A DNA stretch of 64,000 nt, from contig NZ_CP172404.1 of the NCBI RefSeq assembly GCF_048213115.1, positions 186,001 to 250,000 on the forward strand. The letters are read 5' to 3'. The DNA comes from Niveibacterium terrae (GTDB taxonomy: Bacteria; Pseudomonadota; Gammaproteobacteria; Burkholderiales; Rhodocyclaceae). Numbering within the stretch: the first letter of the stretch is position 1; each line of letters begins with the position of its first letter. The position numbers and the translations under genes are program-made. Below are positions 7,801 to 17,852 of this stretch, piece after piece. The notes below the pieces were generated by a model. The model was not told where the DNA came from, did not search any database, and saw only the letters and a list, made by a program, of their open reading frames with translations.

Positions 7801-10800
7801 TCAGGCGGCGGTCGCGGAGGCGGCAGCGGCCGCCATTTCCTTGAGCGCACGGCGGTATTCCTTCGGCATCACCTTGACGAAGGCGGAACGGGTCTGTTTC
7901 CAGTTTTCGAGCAGGGTCTTGGCCTGGAAGCTTCCCGTATAGCGGAAGTGGTGCTCGATCAGCTGGCGCAGGATCGCTTCGTCGGTCTGCTGCTCGGCTC
8001 CGCGCTTGAGCGAATGCCATTCGACGGGGCTGGAGTTCGCCTGCTGCACGGCGCTTTCCTGCAGGGCTTCGACATCGACCATCGTCAGATTGGCGCGGCT
8101 CGCGAACGTGCCGTTCGGGTCATAGACATAGGCGACGCCGCCCGACATGCCGGCTGCGAAGTTGCGCCCGGTCTCGCCGAGCACGACGACGGTGCCGCCG
8201 GTCATGTACTCGCAGCCGTGGTCGCCACAGCCTTCGACGACCGCCGCCGCGCCCGAGTTGCGGACCGCGAAGCGCTCGCCGCCGACGCCGTTGAAGTACG
8301 CTTCGCCGCCGGTCGCGCCGTAGAGCGCGGTGTTGCCGATGATGATGTGCTCGGGACCGAAGCCGCGGAAGTCGTTGGGGCTGCGCACGATGACGCGGCC
8401 ACCGGCGAGGCCCTTGCCGACATAGTCGTTGCCGTCGCCGACCAAGTCCAGCGTCACGCCATGGGCCAGGAAGGCGCCGAAGCTCTGCCCGGCCGTGCCG
8501 GTCAGCTGGATGTGGATCGTATCCTCGGGCAGGCCGGTGTGGCCGTGGCGCAGCGCGACTTCGCCGGACAGCATCGCGCCGACCGAGCGGTTGACGTTGC
8601 GGATCGGCGAGATGAAGGAGACCCGCTCGCCGTTCTCCAGGGCCGGTTTGGCCTGTTCGATCAGCTTCAGATCGAGCGCTTTTTCGAGCGCGTGATCCTG
8701 GGCCGCGATGCAGCGGCGCGGCACATCCTTGCCGGCGTCGGGGATCAGGAAGATCTTGCTGAAGTCCAGGCCTTGAGCCTTCCAGTGCGAGATGGCCTTC
8801 TTCTTGTCGAGCAGGTCGGCGCGGCCGATCATTTCCTCGACCTTGCGGAAGCCGAGCTGAGCCATGATCTCGCGCACTTCCTCGGCGACGAAGAAGAAGT
8901 AGCGGACCACGTTCTCGGGCTTGCCGGTGAACTTCTTGCGCAGCTCCGGATCCTGGGTCGCGACGCCGACCGGGCAGGTGTTCAGGTGGCACTTGCGCAT
9001 CATGATGCAGCCTTCGACGACCAGAGGCGCGGTCGCGAAACCGAACTCTTCGGCGCCGAGCAGCGCGGCGATCGCGACGTCGCGACCGGTCTTCATCTGG
9101 CCGTCGGCCTGGACGACGATGCGGCTGCGCAGACCGTTCAGCACCAGGGTCTGCTGGGTCTCGGCGAGGCCCAGTTCCCAGCAGGAGCCGGCGTGCTTGA
9201 TCGACGACAGCGGCGAAGCGCCGGTCCCGCCATCGGCGCCCGAGATCACGACGTGGTCGGCCTTGCACTTCGAGACGCCGGCGGCGACGGTGCCAACGCC
9301 GACTTCGGAGACCAGCTTGACCGAGATGCTGGCGCGCGGATTCACGTTCTTCAGATCGTGGATCAGCTGCGCGAGGTCTTCGATCGAGTAGATGTCGTGG
9401 TGGGGCGGGGGCGAGATCAGACCGACGCCGGGCACCGAGAAGCGCAGGCGGCCGATGTACTTCGAGACCTTGCCGCCGGGCAGCTGGCCGCCTTCACCGG
9501 GCTTGGCGCCCTGGGCCATCTTGATCTGGATCTGGTCCGCCGACGAGAGGTACTCGGCGGTGACGCCGAAGCGGCCCGAGGCGACCTGCTTGATCTTCGA
9601 GCGCAGCGAATCGCCTTCTTCGAGCACCGTGTCGGCTTCGATCAGCTCATCGCCGATGATGCTCTTGAACGATTCACCCTTCTTGATGAAGATGCCCTTC
9701 ATCTCGTTCTTGTAGCGCTTCTCGTCCTCGCCGCCTTCGCCGGTGTTCGACTTGCCACCGATCCGGTTCATCGCGATCGCCAGCGTCGCGTGCGCTTCGG
9801 TCGAGATCGAGCCGAGCGACATCGCGCCGGTTGCGAAGCGCTTGACGATCTCGGTGGCCGGTTCGACTTCTTCGAGCGGCACAGCCCGGGACGGATCGAT
9901 CCTGAACTCGAACAGACCGCGCAGCGTCATGTGCCGGCGGCTCTGGTCGTTGATGATCTGCGCGTATTCCTTGTAGTTCTGGAAGCTGCCCGAACGGGTC
10001 GAATGCTGAAGCTTCGCGATCGCGTCCGGCGTCCACATGTGCTCTTCGCCGCGGGCGCGGAACGCGTACTCGCCGCCCGCGTCAAGCGCGTTTTCGAGCA
10101 GCGGGTCGGCGCCGAAGGCCTGGCCGTGCAGGCGCAGCGCTTCCTCGGCGACTTCGAAGATGCCGATGCCTTCGACGTTCGAGGAGGTGCCCTTGAAGTA
10201 CTTGTTGACCAGATCCGAGTTCAGGCCGATCGCTTCGAAGATCTGCGCGCCACAGTAGGACATGTAGGTCGAGATGCCCATCTTGGCCATGACCTTGTTC
10301 AGACCCTTGCCGACCGCCTTGATGTAGTGCTTGATCGCCTCTTCGGCCGTGATGCCGGGCAGATCCTTGGCGATTTCACGCAGCGTCTCCATCGCCAGAT
10401 AGGGGTGGACGGCCTCCGCGCCATAGCCGGCGAGCAGCGCGATGTGGTGGGTTTCGCGCGCGCTTCCGGTCTCGACGACGAGGCCGGTCGCGGTGCGCAG
10501 GCCCTTCGCGACCAGGTGCTGGTGGATCGCCGAAGTCGCCAGCAGGGCCGGGATCGCGACGTTCTGTGCATCGATCTTGCGGTCGGAGACGATCAGCACC
10601 GTGTAGCCGGATTTGACTGCGTCTTCGGCTTCGGCGCACAGCGAGGCGAGGCGTGCTTCGATGCCGTCGCGGCCCCAGGCCACCGGGTAGCAGATCGACA
10701 GTTCATAGGATTTGAACTTGTTGTCGGTGTACTTCTCGATCTCGCGCAGCTTCGCCATCTCCTTGAAGTCCAGCACGGGCTGGGAGATTTCGAGGCGCAT

Positions 10801-12477
10801 CGGCGGGTTGATGTTGTTCAGGTCGAGCAGGTTTGGCTTCGGCCCGATGAAGGACACCAGCGACATCACCATCTGTTCGCGGATCGAATCGATAGGCGGA
10901 TTCGTGACCTGCGCGAAGAGCTGCTTGAAATAGCTGTAGAGCGGCTTGTCCTTGTTCGACATCACGGCCAGAGGCGAGTCGTTGCCCATCGAGCCGATCG
11001 CTTCCTCGCCGGCCTTGGCCATCGGCGTCATCAGGAACTTGATGTCTTCCTGCGTGTAGCCGAAGGCCTGCTGGCGGTCGAGCAGCGAAGCGTGTGCTTC
11101 GGCGCCCGCTTCGTCGGGGCAGGCGATCTCGTCGAGCTTGACCTGGATGCTCTTGATCCACTCGCGGTAAGGCTTCGCGTTCGCAAGCGCGTCCTTGAGT
11201 TCCTTGTCGTCGATGATGCGGCCGGCTTCCATGTCGATCAGGAACATCTTGCCCGGCTGCAGACGCCACTTCTTGACGATTTTGCTCTCCGGGATCGGCA
11301 GCACGCCGGCTTCCGAGGCCATCACGACCAGGTCGTCGTCGGTGACGAGGTAACGGGCCGGGCGCAGGCCGTTGCGGTCCAGCGTTGCGCCGATCTGCCG
11401 GCCATCGGTGAAGGCCATCGCGGCGGGGCCGTCCCACGGCTCCATCATTGCGGCGTGGTACTCGTAGAAGGCGCGGCGGTTCTCGTCCATCAGCGTGTGC
11501 TGTTCCCAGGCTTCCGGGATCATCATCATCGCGGCCTGGGCGAGCGAGTAGCCGGCCATCGTCAGCAGTTCGATGCAGTTGTCGAAAGTCGCCGTGTCCG
11601 ACTGACCTTCATAGGTGATCGGGAAGAGCTTCTTCAGGTCGTCGCCGAGCACGGCCGACTTGAACACGCCTTCGCGCGCGCGCATCCAGTTGAAGTTGCC
11701 CTTGACCGTGTTGATTTCGCCGTTGTGCGCGACCATCCGGTAGGGGTGGGCGAGCTGCCACTCGGGGAAAGTGTTGGTCGAGAAACGCTGGTGCACGAGG
11801 GCCAAGGCCGAGACGCAGCGCGGATCGGCGAGATCCTTGTAATAGACGCCGACCTGGTTCGCGAGCAGCAGGCCCTTGTAGATCACGGTGCGCGCCGACA
11901 TCGACGGCACATAGTATTCCTTGCCGTGCTTCAGCCCCAGGTTCTGAATCGCGTGGCTGACCGTCTTGCGGATCACATAGAGCTTGCGCTCCAGCGCTTC
12001 GGTCACCATCACGTCCGGACCGCGACCGATGAAGACCTGGCGGATCACCGGTTCCTTCGCGCGCACGGTTGGCGACATCGGCATGTCGTGGTCGACCGGA
12101 ACGTCGCGCCAGCCGAGCAGAACCTGGCCTTCGGCGCGCACCGCGCGTTCGAGCTCCTGCTCGCAGGCTTGGCGGGACGCGTGTTCCTTCGGCAGGAAGA
12201 TCATGCCGACGCCGTACTCGCCCGGAGGCGGCAGCTTCACGCCCTGGGCAGCCATCTCTTCGCGGAAGAGCTGGTCGGGGATCTGGATCAGGATGCCGGC
12301 CCCGTCGCCCATCAGCGGATCGGCACCCACGGCGCCGCGGTGATCCAGGTTTTCGAGGATCTTCAGGCCGTTCTCGATGATGTCGTGGCCTTTGTTGCCC
12401 TTGATGTGGGCGACAAAGCCGACGCCGCAGGCGTCGTGTTCGTTGGCGGGATCGTAGAGTCCCTGGCGCTTTTGCAT
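7801..12477 (-). CDS. gltB: glutamate synthase [NADPH] large (alpha) subunit
   Basis: The start at 12477 (MQKRQGLYDPANEHDACGVG) has an AAGGGAG ribosome site and gives 1558 residues. Cys17 in DACGVGF is the expected catalytic cysteine of the class-II glutaminase domain, exposed after propeptide removal. Central and FMN-binding synthase domains follow (GAKPGEGGQLPGGKV; SVKLVSEVGVGTVAAGVSK). The 3Fe-4S cysteines are near residue 1160 (CHLNTCPVGVA), and the C-terminal GXGXG beta-helix domain ends the protein. The enzyme makes glutamate in nitrogen assimilation together with GltD, encoded 22 bp downstream. It is complete and looks intact. Confidence 0.97.
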   Translation of the reverse strand: MQKRQGLYDPANEHDACGVGFVAHIKGNKGHDIIENGLKILENLDHRGAVGADPLMGDGAGILIQIPDQLFREEMAAQGVKLPPPGEYGVGMIFLPKEHASRQACEQELERAVRAEGQVLLGWRDVPVDHDMPMSPTVRAKEPVIRQVFIGRGPDVMVTEALERKLYVIRKTVSHAIQNLGLKHGKEYYVPSMSARTVIYKGLLLANQVGVYYKDLADPRCVSALALVHQRFSTNTFPEWQLAHPYRMVAHNGEINTVKGNFNWMRAREGVFKSAVLGDDLKKLFPITYEGQSDTATFDNCIELLTMAGYSLAQAAMMMIPEAWEQHTLMDENRRAFYEYHAAMMEPWDGPAAMAFTDGRQIGATLDRNGLRPARYLVTDDDLVVMASEAGVLPIPESKIVKKWRLQPGKMFLIDMEAGRIIDDKELKDALANAKPYREWIKSIQVKLDEIACPDEAGAEAHASLLDRQQAFGYTQEDIKFLMTPMAKAGEEAIGSMGNDSPLAVMSNKDKPLYSYFKQLFAQVTNPPIDSIREQMVMSLVSFIGPKPNLLDLNNINPPMRLEISQPVLDFKEMAKLREIEKYTDNKFKSYELSICYPVAWGRDGIEARLASLCAEAEDAVKSGYTVLIVSDRKIDAQNVAIPALLATSAIHQHLVAKGLRTATGLVVETGSARETHHIALLAGYGAEAVHPYLAMETLREIAKDLPGITAEEAIKHYIKAVGKGLNKVMAKMGISTYMSYCGAQIFEAIGLNSDLVNKYFKGTSSNVEGIGIFEVAEEALRLHGQAFGADPLLENALDAGGEYAFRARGEEHMWTPDAIAKLQHSTRSGSFQNYKEYAQIINDQSRRHMTLRGLFEFRIDPSRAVPLEEVEPATEIVKRFATGAMSLGSISTEAHATLAIAMNRIGGKSNTGEGGEDEKRYKNEMKGIFIKKGESFKSIIGDELIEADTVLEEGDSLRSKIKQVASGRFGVTAEYLSSADQIQIKMAQGAKPGEGGQLPGGKVSKYIGRLRFSVPGVGLISPPPHHDIYSIEDLAQLIHDLKNVNPRASISVKLVSEVGVGTVAAGVSKCKADHVVISGADGGTGASPLSSIKHAGSCWELGLAETQQTLVLNGLRSRIVVQADGQMKTGRDVAIAALLGAEEFGFATAPLVVEGCIMMRKCHLNTCPVGVATQDPELRKKFTGKPENVVRYFFFVAEEVREIMAQLGFRKVEEMIGRADLLDKKKAISHWKAQGLDFSKIFLIPDAGKDVPRRCIAAQDHALEKALDLKLIEQAKPALENGERVSFISPIRNVNRSVGAMLSGEVALRHGHTGLPEDTIHIQLTGTAGQSFGAFLAHGVTLDLVGDGNDYVGKGLAGGRVIVRSPNDFRGFGPEHIIIGNTALYGATGGEAYFNGVGGERFAVRNSGAAAVVEGCGDHGCEYMTGGTVVVLGETGRNFAAGMSGGVAYVYDPNGTFASRANLTMVDVEALQESAVQQANSSPVEWHSLKRGAEQQTDEAILRQLIEHHFRYTGSFQAKTLLENWKQTRSAFVKVMPKEYRRALKEMAAAAASATAA

Positions 12478-12750
12478 GAGAAGCTCCCTTTGCGGCGCGC
12501 GAACGCGCAAGGCCGGCTCTGGGCCGGAACTTTGCCACTATAGGGCGAGGGGTTTCTGCGCTCAAGAAAAATAAAACAGGGTCGGAGTAAATTAAATATT
12601 CGAACTTCCCGGTTCGGGTTGATAAATGGGGACAGAACAAATGGAGGGTCGTCGGCTCCCGAGCTGCAGTGCCCCGCGCGACAGGGTGGGCAGCCGGGAT
12701 AACTCCCTGCGCAAGGGCTTTGTCTGAAGGGTGAGTTCGGGTGAAGAGCG
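12478..12750. other. gap upstream of gltB; possible REP-transposase-associated remnant
   Basis: This gap must hold the gltB promoter, but I cannot assign one securely. Bases 12573-12640 are more AT-rich than the surroundings and contain CAGGGTCGGAGTAAATTAAA and later AAATGGGGACAGAAC. Both resemble, from memory, dispersed sequences flanking REP-associated (Y1) transposase genes in proteobacteria. No transposase frame is present here, so at most a remnant remains. No other gene is seen. Confidence 0.3.
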
Positions 12751-12781
12751 AAAAAACGGGATCCGGTCTGCCCGGATCCCG
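12751..12781 (-). terminator. intrinsic terminator behind the dCache chemoreceptor
   Basis: A perfect 10-bp stem (CGGGATCCGG, 12757-12766 with 12772-12781) and a 5-base loop are followed on the minus strand by six T (12751-12756). It lies about 25 bp past the chemoreceptor stop. Confidence 0.9.
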
Positions 12782-12804
12782 GGTTGGCTACAGTGGGTTT
12801 TGAC

Positions 12805-14691
12805 TTACAGCTTGAACTTCGCGAAGTCGGCGCTGATCGAGCCGGCCAGCTTATTGAGCGCTTCGAGGCGGGAGCTCGCATCCTGCAGATCCGCATCGGT
12901 CTGCGAGATCCGGATGTTGATCGCCTCGGTGCTCTGCCCCATCTCGGTCGTCGCGGCGCGTTGCTCATTGGTCGCGAGCGCGATATCGCCGATCTTCTCG
13001 AGCACCGAGCGCATGCTGCCGGCCATCGCCAGCATCTGCTCTCCGGCCTCAGTGCTCATCTGCGCATTGCCGCTGACCGCGGCGAGCGTGCCCTGCATGT
13101 GACCGGCGGCATTGCCGGTCTCCTCGACGATCGCTTCGAGCATGCCGGTGATCTCGACCGTCGCTTTTCCGGTCCGCTCGGCGAGCTTCCTGACTTCGTC
13201 GGCGACGACCGCGAAGCCGCGTCCCTGCTCTCCGGCGCGCGCCGCCTCGATTGCCGCGTTCAGCGCCAGCAGGTTGGTCTGGCTCGCGATCTCGCCGATC
13301 ACGTCGGTAATCGTCCGGATCTGCTGCGAGCGCTGCGCGAGCGTGTCGAGAATCGCGGTGACCGCCTCGACGTTGCTATGGGTCTGCGCCATCTCGCGGG
13401 TGATGGCCTGTAGTGCCTCGGCGCTCTGCCGGCTCTGCTCGCCGGTCTCGTGCGCCACGGCATCGGTCTCCTTGGTCGAGGCTGCTATCTCCGAGATGCT
13501 GACCGAGACTTCCTCGATCGAGGCCGCATTGGCGCTGGAAATGTCGGAGATGCTGGCCGTCTCGCGCGCGATGCGCTCGACGCTGTCGCGCACCGAGCTG
13601 ACGCCTTCGGTCAGCTGCAAGGCCTTGTCGCGGACGTTCAGGAAGGTCGTGTTGAGCTGGGTGACGAACTGGTTGAAGGCTTGGGCGGTCTCGGCCACTT
13701 CGTCGGAGCCGAAAGCCGGGATGCGCTGGCTCAGGTCCGCCTCGCCGTGCGAGATCTCGCGCATCGCGTCGCGGACCGCGAACAGGCCCTTGAGCTGGCT
13801 GCGCAGGAAGACGAGGCTTGCCGCGATCAGCAGGATCAGCAGGATCAGCAGGATCCCGGCCATCTGCCACAGCAGTGCGCGCTGAGGTGCCAGCAACGTC
13901 GCCGAGTCGCTGACCGTGACCAGGCTGAACTCGGTGCCGACGACCGGGAAGACCGCGAGCAGTTTGTCACGGCCGTCGAGCGAGAGCTTGCTGAACGCGT
14001 GCGTCTTCAGCGCCGAATCGAGCAGATCCGGCGTCAGCGCCGCACCCAGCGCGCTCGCGTCCTGGTTCAGGTACTTCGCATCGGCGTGGGCGAAGATCTT
14101 ACCCTCGCGATTGACGATGAACGCGAAGCCGTCGCCAGGTAGCACCGTGCGCTTGAGTTCCTCCATGATGCTGGAGATCTCGACGTCGGCGCCGACGACA
14201 CCAGCGACCTGTCCGTCGATGAGCACCGCGTGGGCGAAGCTCGACACCGCGGAGTGGGTCGCTGCAGCGACCGAAGGCATCTCGACGAAGGTGGCGCTCG
14301 GTTGCTGCTGGGCGCGCGACCACCAGTGCCATTTGCGCGGGTCGTTGTTGTCGGGCGGCAGGACGACCTTGTTGGCGTTCTCCTGCGTGCCGTCCGGGTA
14401 GGCGACGAACACGTTTGCGAAGCCGCCCGCATCGCGCGCATAGCTTATGTAGGCCGGAAGCGTGGCGTCGTGCGGGATGGGGCGGAATGCGTTCAGCACG
14501 GTCGCCTTCGCGCCGAGCCAGTTGCCGACGTGCACGCCGAGAATCGTGCCGACCGAGCGGATCTGGGTTTCGGCGTCGCGCTGCTGTTGCTTTGCGGAAA
14601 TCAGATAACTGCTGCCGGCGATCAGCAGGCCGGTCAAGGCGACAAATGCCGCCATCGCCAGGATGAGTTTTTGTTGGAGTGATTTGATCAT
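12805..14691 (-). CDS. methyl-accepting chemotaxis protein with dCache sensor
   Basis: The 628-residue receptor has a first membrane span at about residues 8-30, then a periplasmic dCache-type domain (FVAYPDGTQENANK, RKWHWWSRA, VVGADVEISSIMEEL). A second span lies at about 272-296, followed by a HAMP linker and the cytoplasmic signalling domain. The conserved hairpin tip (EIASQTNLLALNAAIEAARA) is intact. dCache domains usually bind small ligands such as amino acids or organic acids; here the ligand is unknown. No CheBR pentapeptide is evident at the C-terminus. A terminator follows directly, so it is likely monocistronic. Confidence 0.93.
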   Translation of the reverse strand: MIKSLQQKLILAMAAFVALTGLLIAGSSYLISAKQQQRDAETQIRSVGTILGVHVGNWLGAKATVLNAFRPIPHDATLPAYISYARDAGGFANVFVAYPDGTQENANKVVLPPDNNDPRKWHWWSRAQQQPSATFVEMPSVAAATHSAVSSFAHAVLIDGQVAGVVGADVEISSIMEELKRTVLPGDGFAFIVNREGKIFAHADAKYLNQDASALGAALTPDLLDSALKTHAFSKLSLDGRDKLLAVFPVVGTEFSLVTVSDSATLLAPQRALLWQMAGILLILLILLIAASLVFLRSQLKGLFAVRDAMREISHGEADLSQRIPAFGSDEVAETAQAFNQFVTQLNTTFLNVRDKALQLTEGVSSVRDSVERIARETASISDISSANAASIEEVSVSISEIAASTKETDAVAHETGEQSRQSAEALQAITREMAQTHSNVEAVTAILDTLAQRSQQIRTITDVIGEIASQTNLLALNAAIEAARAGEQGRGFAVVADEVRKLAERTGKATVEITGMLEAIVEETGNAAGHMQGTLAAVSGNAQMSTEAGEQMLAMAGSMRSVLEKIGDIALATNEQRAATTEMGQSTEAINIRISQTDADLQDASSRLEALNKLAGSISADFAKFKL

Positions 14692-14804
14692 CGGGGAGTC
14701 CGTTCTGGATGTTATGAGTACGCAGCTTTGGCTCCGATCATAGCCTCTGGTTCATTTTTCTGAACCAGGGTTTCGGGCTTGACAGTGGATCTCCCCGTAT
14801 CCGT

Positions 14805-17800
14805 TCAACGGATCAAGACGATATGGCTTCCCTTCTCTCCCGGTCTGACTTCGAGCCGGGTATCAATCCGCTCCTTGAGCTCGGCGACGTGGCTGATGAT
14901 GCCGACCAGCCGGCCGCCCTGCTGCAGGCCGATCAAGGTGTCAATCGCGAAGTCCAGGCTCTCCGGATCTAGGGTTCCGAAGCCTTCATCGACAAACAGC
15001 GTTTCGAGCTGGATTCCACCGGTTCGCGACTGGACGACGTCGGCAAGGCCCAGAGCCAGCGACAGCGAGGCGAGAAAGCCTTCGCCGCCGGAGAGCGTGT
15101 TCGCGGGCCGTGAGCATCCGGTCTGGTGGTCGAAGACCTCGAGATCCAGGCCACCGGCCGAGCGCAGATCTCCCTGGCTTGTGATGCGTTGCAGCGCATA
15201 GCGGCTGCGGCTCATTCTCAAGAGGCGCACAGACGCGGCTTCGAGCACTTCATCGAGCAGCGTCGCCAGCACATAGCGCTGGAAGCTGATTCGCCGTGGG
15301 TTCGCGCCGTTGGCGATCTCGGCCATCCGGCCGAGCACTGCGTAGCGTGCTTCGATCTCGCTGCTCTGCCTGGCGAGCTCGACGAGATTACCGCTCGCGC
15401 GTGCGAGCTCCTCCTTGTCGTGGCGGATCTTCGCGCTTCGGCTCGCCGCGTCAGCTGCGTGTTGTTCGGCGGCGCGCAAGGCTTCGTCCTGGGTGGCCAG
15501 GTCCGGCGCAGTCTTGTCCGCGACGGCGACAGTGGCGCGCCGGACCCGATCCGCGGCGGCGGCGAGCGCCTTGCCGAAAGCGGCGCTCTGCTCTTCAAGC
15601 GCGAGCAGCGCGTCATCCGCCATCAATGCTTCGCGCCACACGGTTTCGTCGGCAAAACCGTTGCCTGAGAGTCCGGCGACGAAGGCCGCAAGCGCCTGCC
15701 CGGCGGTTGTCGCCGCCTCCCCAACGTTTTTCTGCGCGGCATTGAGCGTTGCATTGAGCGCGGCGTTTCGGGCCGAGGCATGCTGTTCCCGGCTTCGCGC
15801 GGCGGCGAGCGAGGCGAGCAGGGTGGCTTTCTCTTCGAGCGCTTTGCGCCTTGCCTTGTCCAGCGCTCCGCTCTCACGCAGCGTTTCGGGAACGGCTGCT
15901 GTCGCCGCTTCGAGCCGGCCCGCGCAGTCGGCAAGGCGAGCGCGGCACTGCATCGCCAGTGCGTCCTGAGCACGGATCTGCTCCTCCTTCTGCGCCAAGC
16001 TGTCGTTTGCAGATTTGAGATGGAGCACTCGCGCGTCGATCTCTGCTGTCGCGGTCAGCGCGGCTTGCCAGGCGAGTTTCGCGGCTTCGGCCTGTTCGCG
16101 TAAAGCCGTGGCGTTCATATGGGCGGCATCGCCCAAGGCCTCGGTCAGCAGCGCGAGCCGGCCCTTGGCCTGATCATCCGCGGCTCGGGCTCGCTGCAGG
16201 GTGTCCCGGGCGCGCTGCTCGGCGAGTTCGGCGGTCAGGACGGCGCTTCGCGCGGCCTCCAGCGCTTCGTCGCTGACGATTTCGCTGCCCCGATGGGCGG
16301 GGGCCGGGTGATCCCTTCCGCCACAGACCGGACAGGGCGAGCCCGTTTCGAGCAGGGCGGCGAGCCGCGCGGCCTGGCCGGCGATCCAGTCGCGCTCGCT
16401 GCGGGTGCGCGCCGCGCGCGCGGCGAGGCAAGTCTGACTGGCCGCGGCGAGCTGTGTCTCGGACTCGGCCAGAGTCCGCCCGGCTTCAGAGCATGCGCGC
16501 GATGCGGCGCCGAGTTCGTCGAGAAGCCTGATCTGGCGATCGAGTTCTTCGTGGCGCGCCCGGTGAGTGGCTTCGCCTGCTGCGAGCGTCTGTTCGGCCA
16601 GCAGTTCCTGCTGCTGAAGCTCGATGCCTTGCGTCAGCGCATCGCGTTCCGTATGCAGCGCACTCAGCCCGCTCTCCGCGACCTTGAAGGCTTCCTCGGC
16701 CTTGCTGCGTCCGGATCTGGCCTCGTCCCATCTCGCCCAGGCGTCGCTTGCGGCTTCCAGTTCGGTAACTCGGCGCTGCGCCGCTTCGCGTTCGCTCTCG
16801 CGCGCATCTTCGGCGGCGAGCGCCTGTCTGGCGCTCTGCGCATCGGCATCGGCCTCGCGTGCAGCGCTCTGTGCGCGTGCGAGTTCCGCCGCTTTCGCGC
16901 TTTGCGCGGCGAGGCTGAGCGCTCGGTGCTGATCGAGGGGGCGCAGAATCTCTGCCCGGCGGGCCAACGTTATCCGCGCGCAACGCGCCATCTCTTCGTC
17001 CCGGCGGGAATTGAGTTCGGCGTGGGCCTGAACCGATGCATCGCGTTCGGCGAAGAGAAGGGCGGTCTGCCGTCCGGCTTCCCGCGCGGCCCTGGCTTGG
17101 GCGAGCGACTCGCGGGCGGCATTTTCCTCGGTTTCGGCGCGGGAGAGCTCGGACGAGCGCGCCGCGAGCGCTTCGTCCAGCGCGGCTTCGGAATCCGCCT
17201 GAACCTGGTTCAGGATACCTGTACGCTGCTCGTTGAGCTGCTGGACCTGGCTTACCAGACCGGACGAAGCGTCCTTCAAGGCGCGCTCCACCCGCGAGTA
17301 GAGTTCGGTGCGGAACAGCCGCTCCATGATTGCCTGGCGGCCTTTCGAATCGGCGCTCAGCACTTCGCGGAAGCGCCCCTGGGGCAGCACGATCAGCTGG
17401 CGGAACTGGGCGCCATCGAAACCGATCAGCTCGCGAACCCGCTCGCTGACCTTGTTGCTCTGCTGGACGAGCGGTGCCCAGTCCTCGTCCTTCCAAACAT
17501 AGAGCTCGGCGCTCGCGGCGACTTCGACCCGGCCTTCGCCGCGCAGCTTGGGCCGGCTCTGGGCCGGGCTGCGCAGGACGCGGTAGCGTGTGGCACCAAG
17601 CGAGAACTCGAGTTCGACTTCGGTTGCGAGATCCGGCGCAGCGTGGTCCGAACGCATTGCGCGTGCGTCGCGCTCGCCGCCCGACGTGTCGCCGTAGAGC
17701 GCGAAACACAGCGCGTCAAGCAGAGTCGTCTTGCCGGCGCCGGTCGGGCCGTGGATCAGAAAGAAAGAGCGTTCGCCCAGTTTTGTGAAATCGACGATTT

Positions 17801-17852
17801 CGCTGCCGGCGAAAGGTCCGAAGGCCTGCATCCTTATCTTGAGCGGTCTCAT
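14805..17852 (-). CDS. sbcC: SbcC-type exonuclease subunit (Rad50-like SMC ATPase)
   Basis: The 1015-residue protein has the split ATPase of the Rad50/SbcC family. Walker A is GPTGAGKTTLLDAL at about residue 35, the ABC signature NTLSGGEGFLASL lies near the C-terminus, and Walker B is LFVDEGFGTLD at about residue 950. Long Ala/Arg/Glu-rich coiled-coil arms flank a zinc-hook CPVCGG at about residue 505. With SbcD it cleaves DNA hairpins and processes double-strand ends. It overlaps the end of sbcD by 4 bp (ATGA), so the two are coupled. Confidence 0.95.
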   Translation of the reverse strand: MRPLKIRMQAFGPFAGSEIVDFTKLGERSFFLIHGPTGAGKTTLLDALCFALYGDTSGGERDARAMRSDHAAPDLATEVELEFSLGATRYRVLRSPAQSRPKLRGEGRVEVAASAELYVWKDEDWAPLVQQSNKVSERVRELIGFDGAQFRQLIVLPQGRFREVLSADSKGRQAIMERLFRTELYSRVERALKDASSGLVSQVQQLNEQRTGILNQVQADSEAALDEALAARSSELSRAETEENAARESLAQARAAREAGRQTALLFAERDASVQAHAELNSRRDEEMARCARITLARRAEILRPLDQHRALSLAAQSAKAAELARAQSAAREADADAQSARQALAAEDARESEREAAQRRVTELEAASDAWARWDEARSGRSKAEEAFKVAESGLSALHTERDALTQGIELQQQELLAEQTLAAGEATHRARHEELDRQIRLLDELGAASRACSEAGRTLAESETQLAAASQTCLAARAARTRSERDWIAGQAARLAALLETGSPCPVCGGRDHPAPAHRGSEIVSDEALEAARSAVLTAELAEQRARDTLQRARAADDQAKGRLALLTEALGDAAHMNATALREQAEAAKLAWQAALTATAEIDARVLHLKSANDSLAQKEEQIRAQDALAMQCRARLADCAGRLEAATAAVPETLRESGALDKARRKALEEKATLLASLAAARSREQHASARNAALNATLNAAQKNVGEAATTAGQALAAFVAGLSGNGFADETVWREALMADDALLALEEQSAAFGKALAAAADRVRRATVAVADKTAPDLATQDEALRAAEQHAADAASRSAKIRHDKEELARASGNLVELARQSSEIEARYAVLGRMAEIANGANPRRISFQRYVLATLLDEVLEAASVRLLRMSRSRYALQRITSQGDLRSAGGLDLEVFDHQTGCSRPANTLSGGEGFLASLSLALGLADVVQSRTGGIQLETLFVDEGFGTLDPESLDFAIDTLIGLQQGGRLVGIISHVAELKERIDTRLEVRPGEKGSHIVLIR

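Noticed and set aside
7948..12543. Very long open frame (about 1530 codons) on the plus strand opposite gltB
   Set aside because: It mirrors gltB codons in a GC-rich genome, shows low-complexity Arg/Asp/Val-rich sequence without any domain, and gltB is unmistakable.
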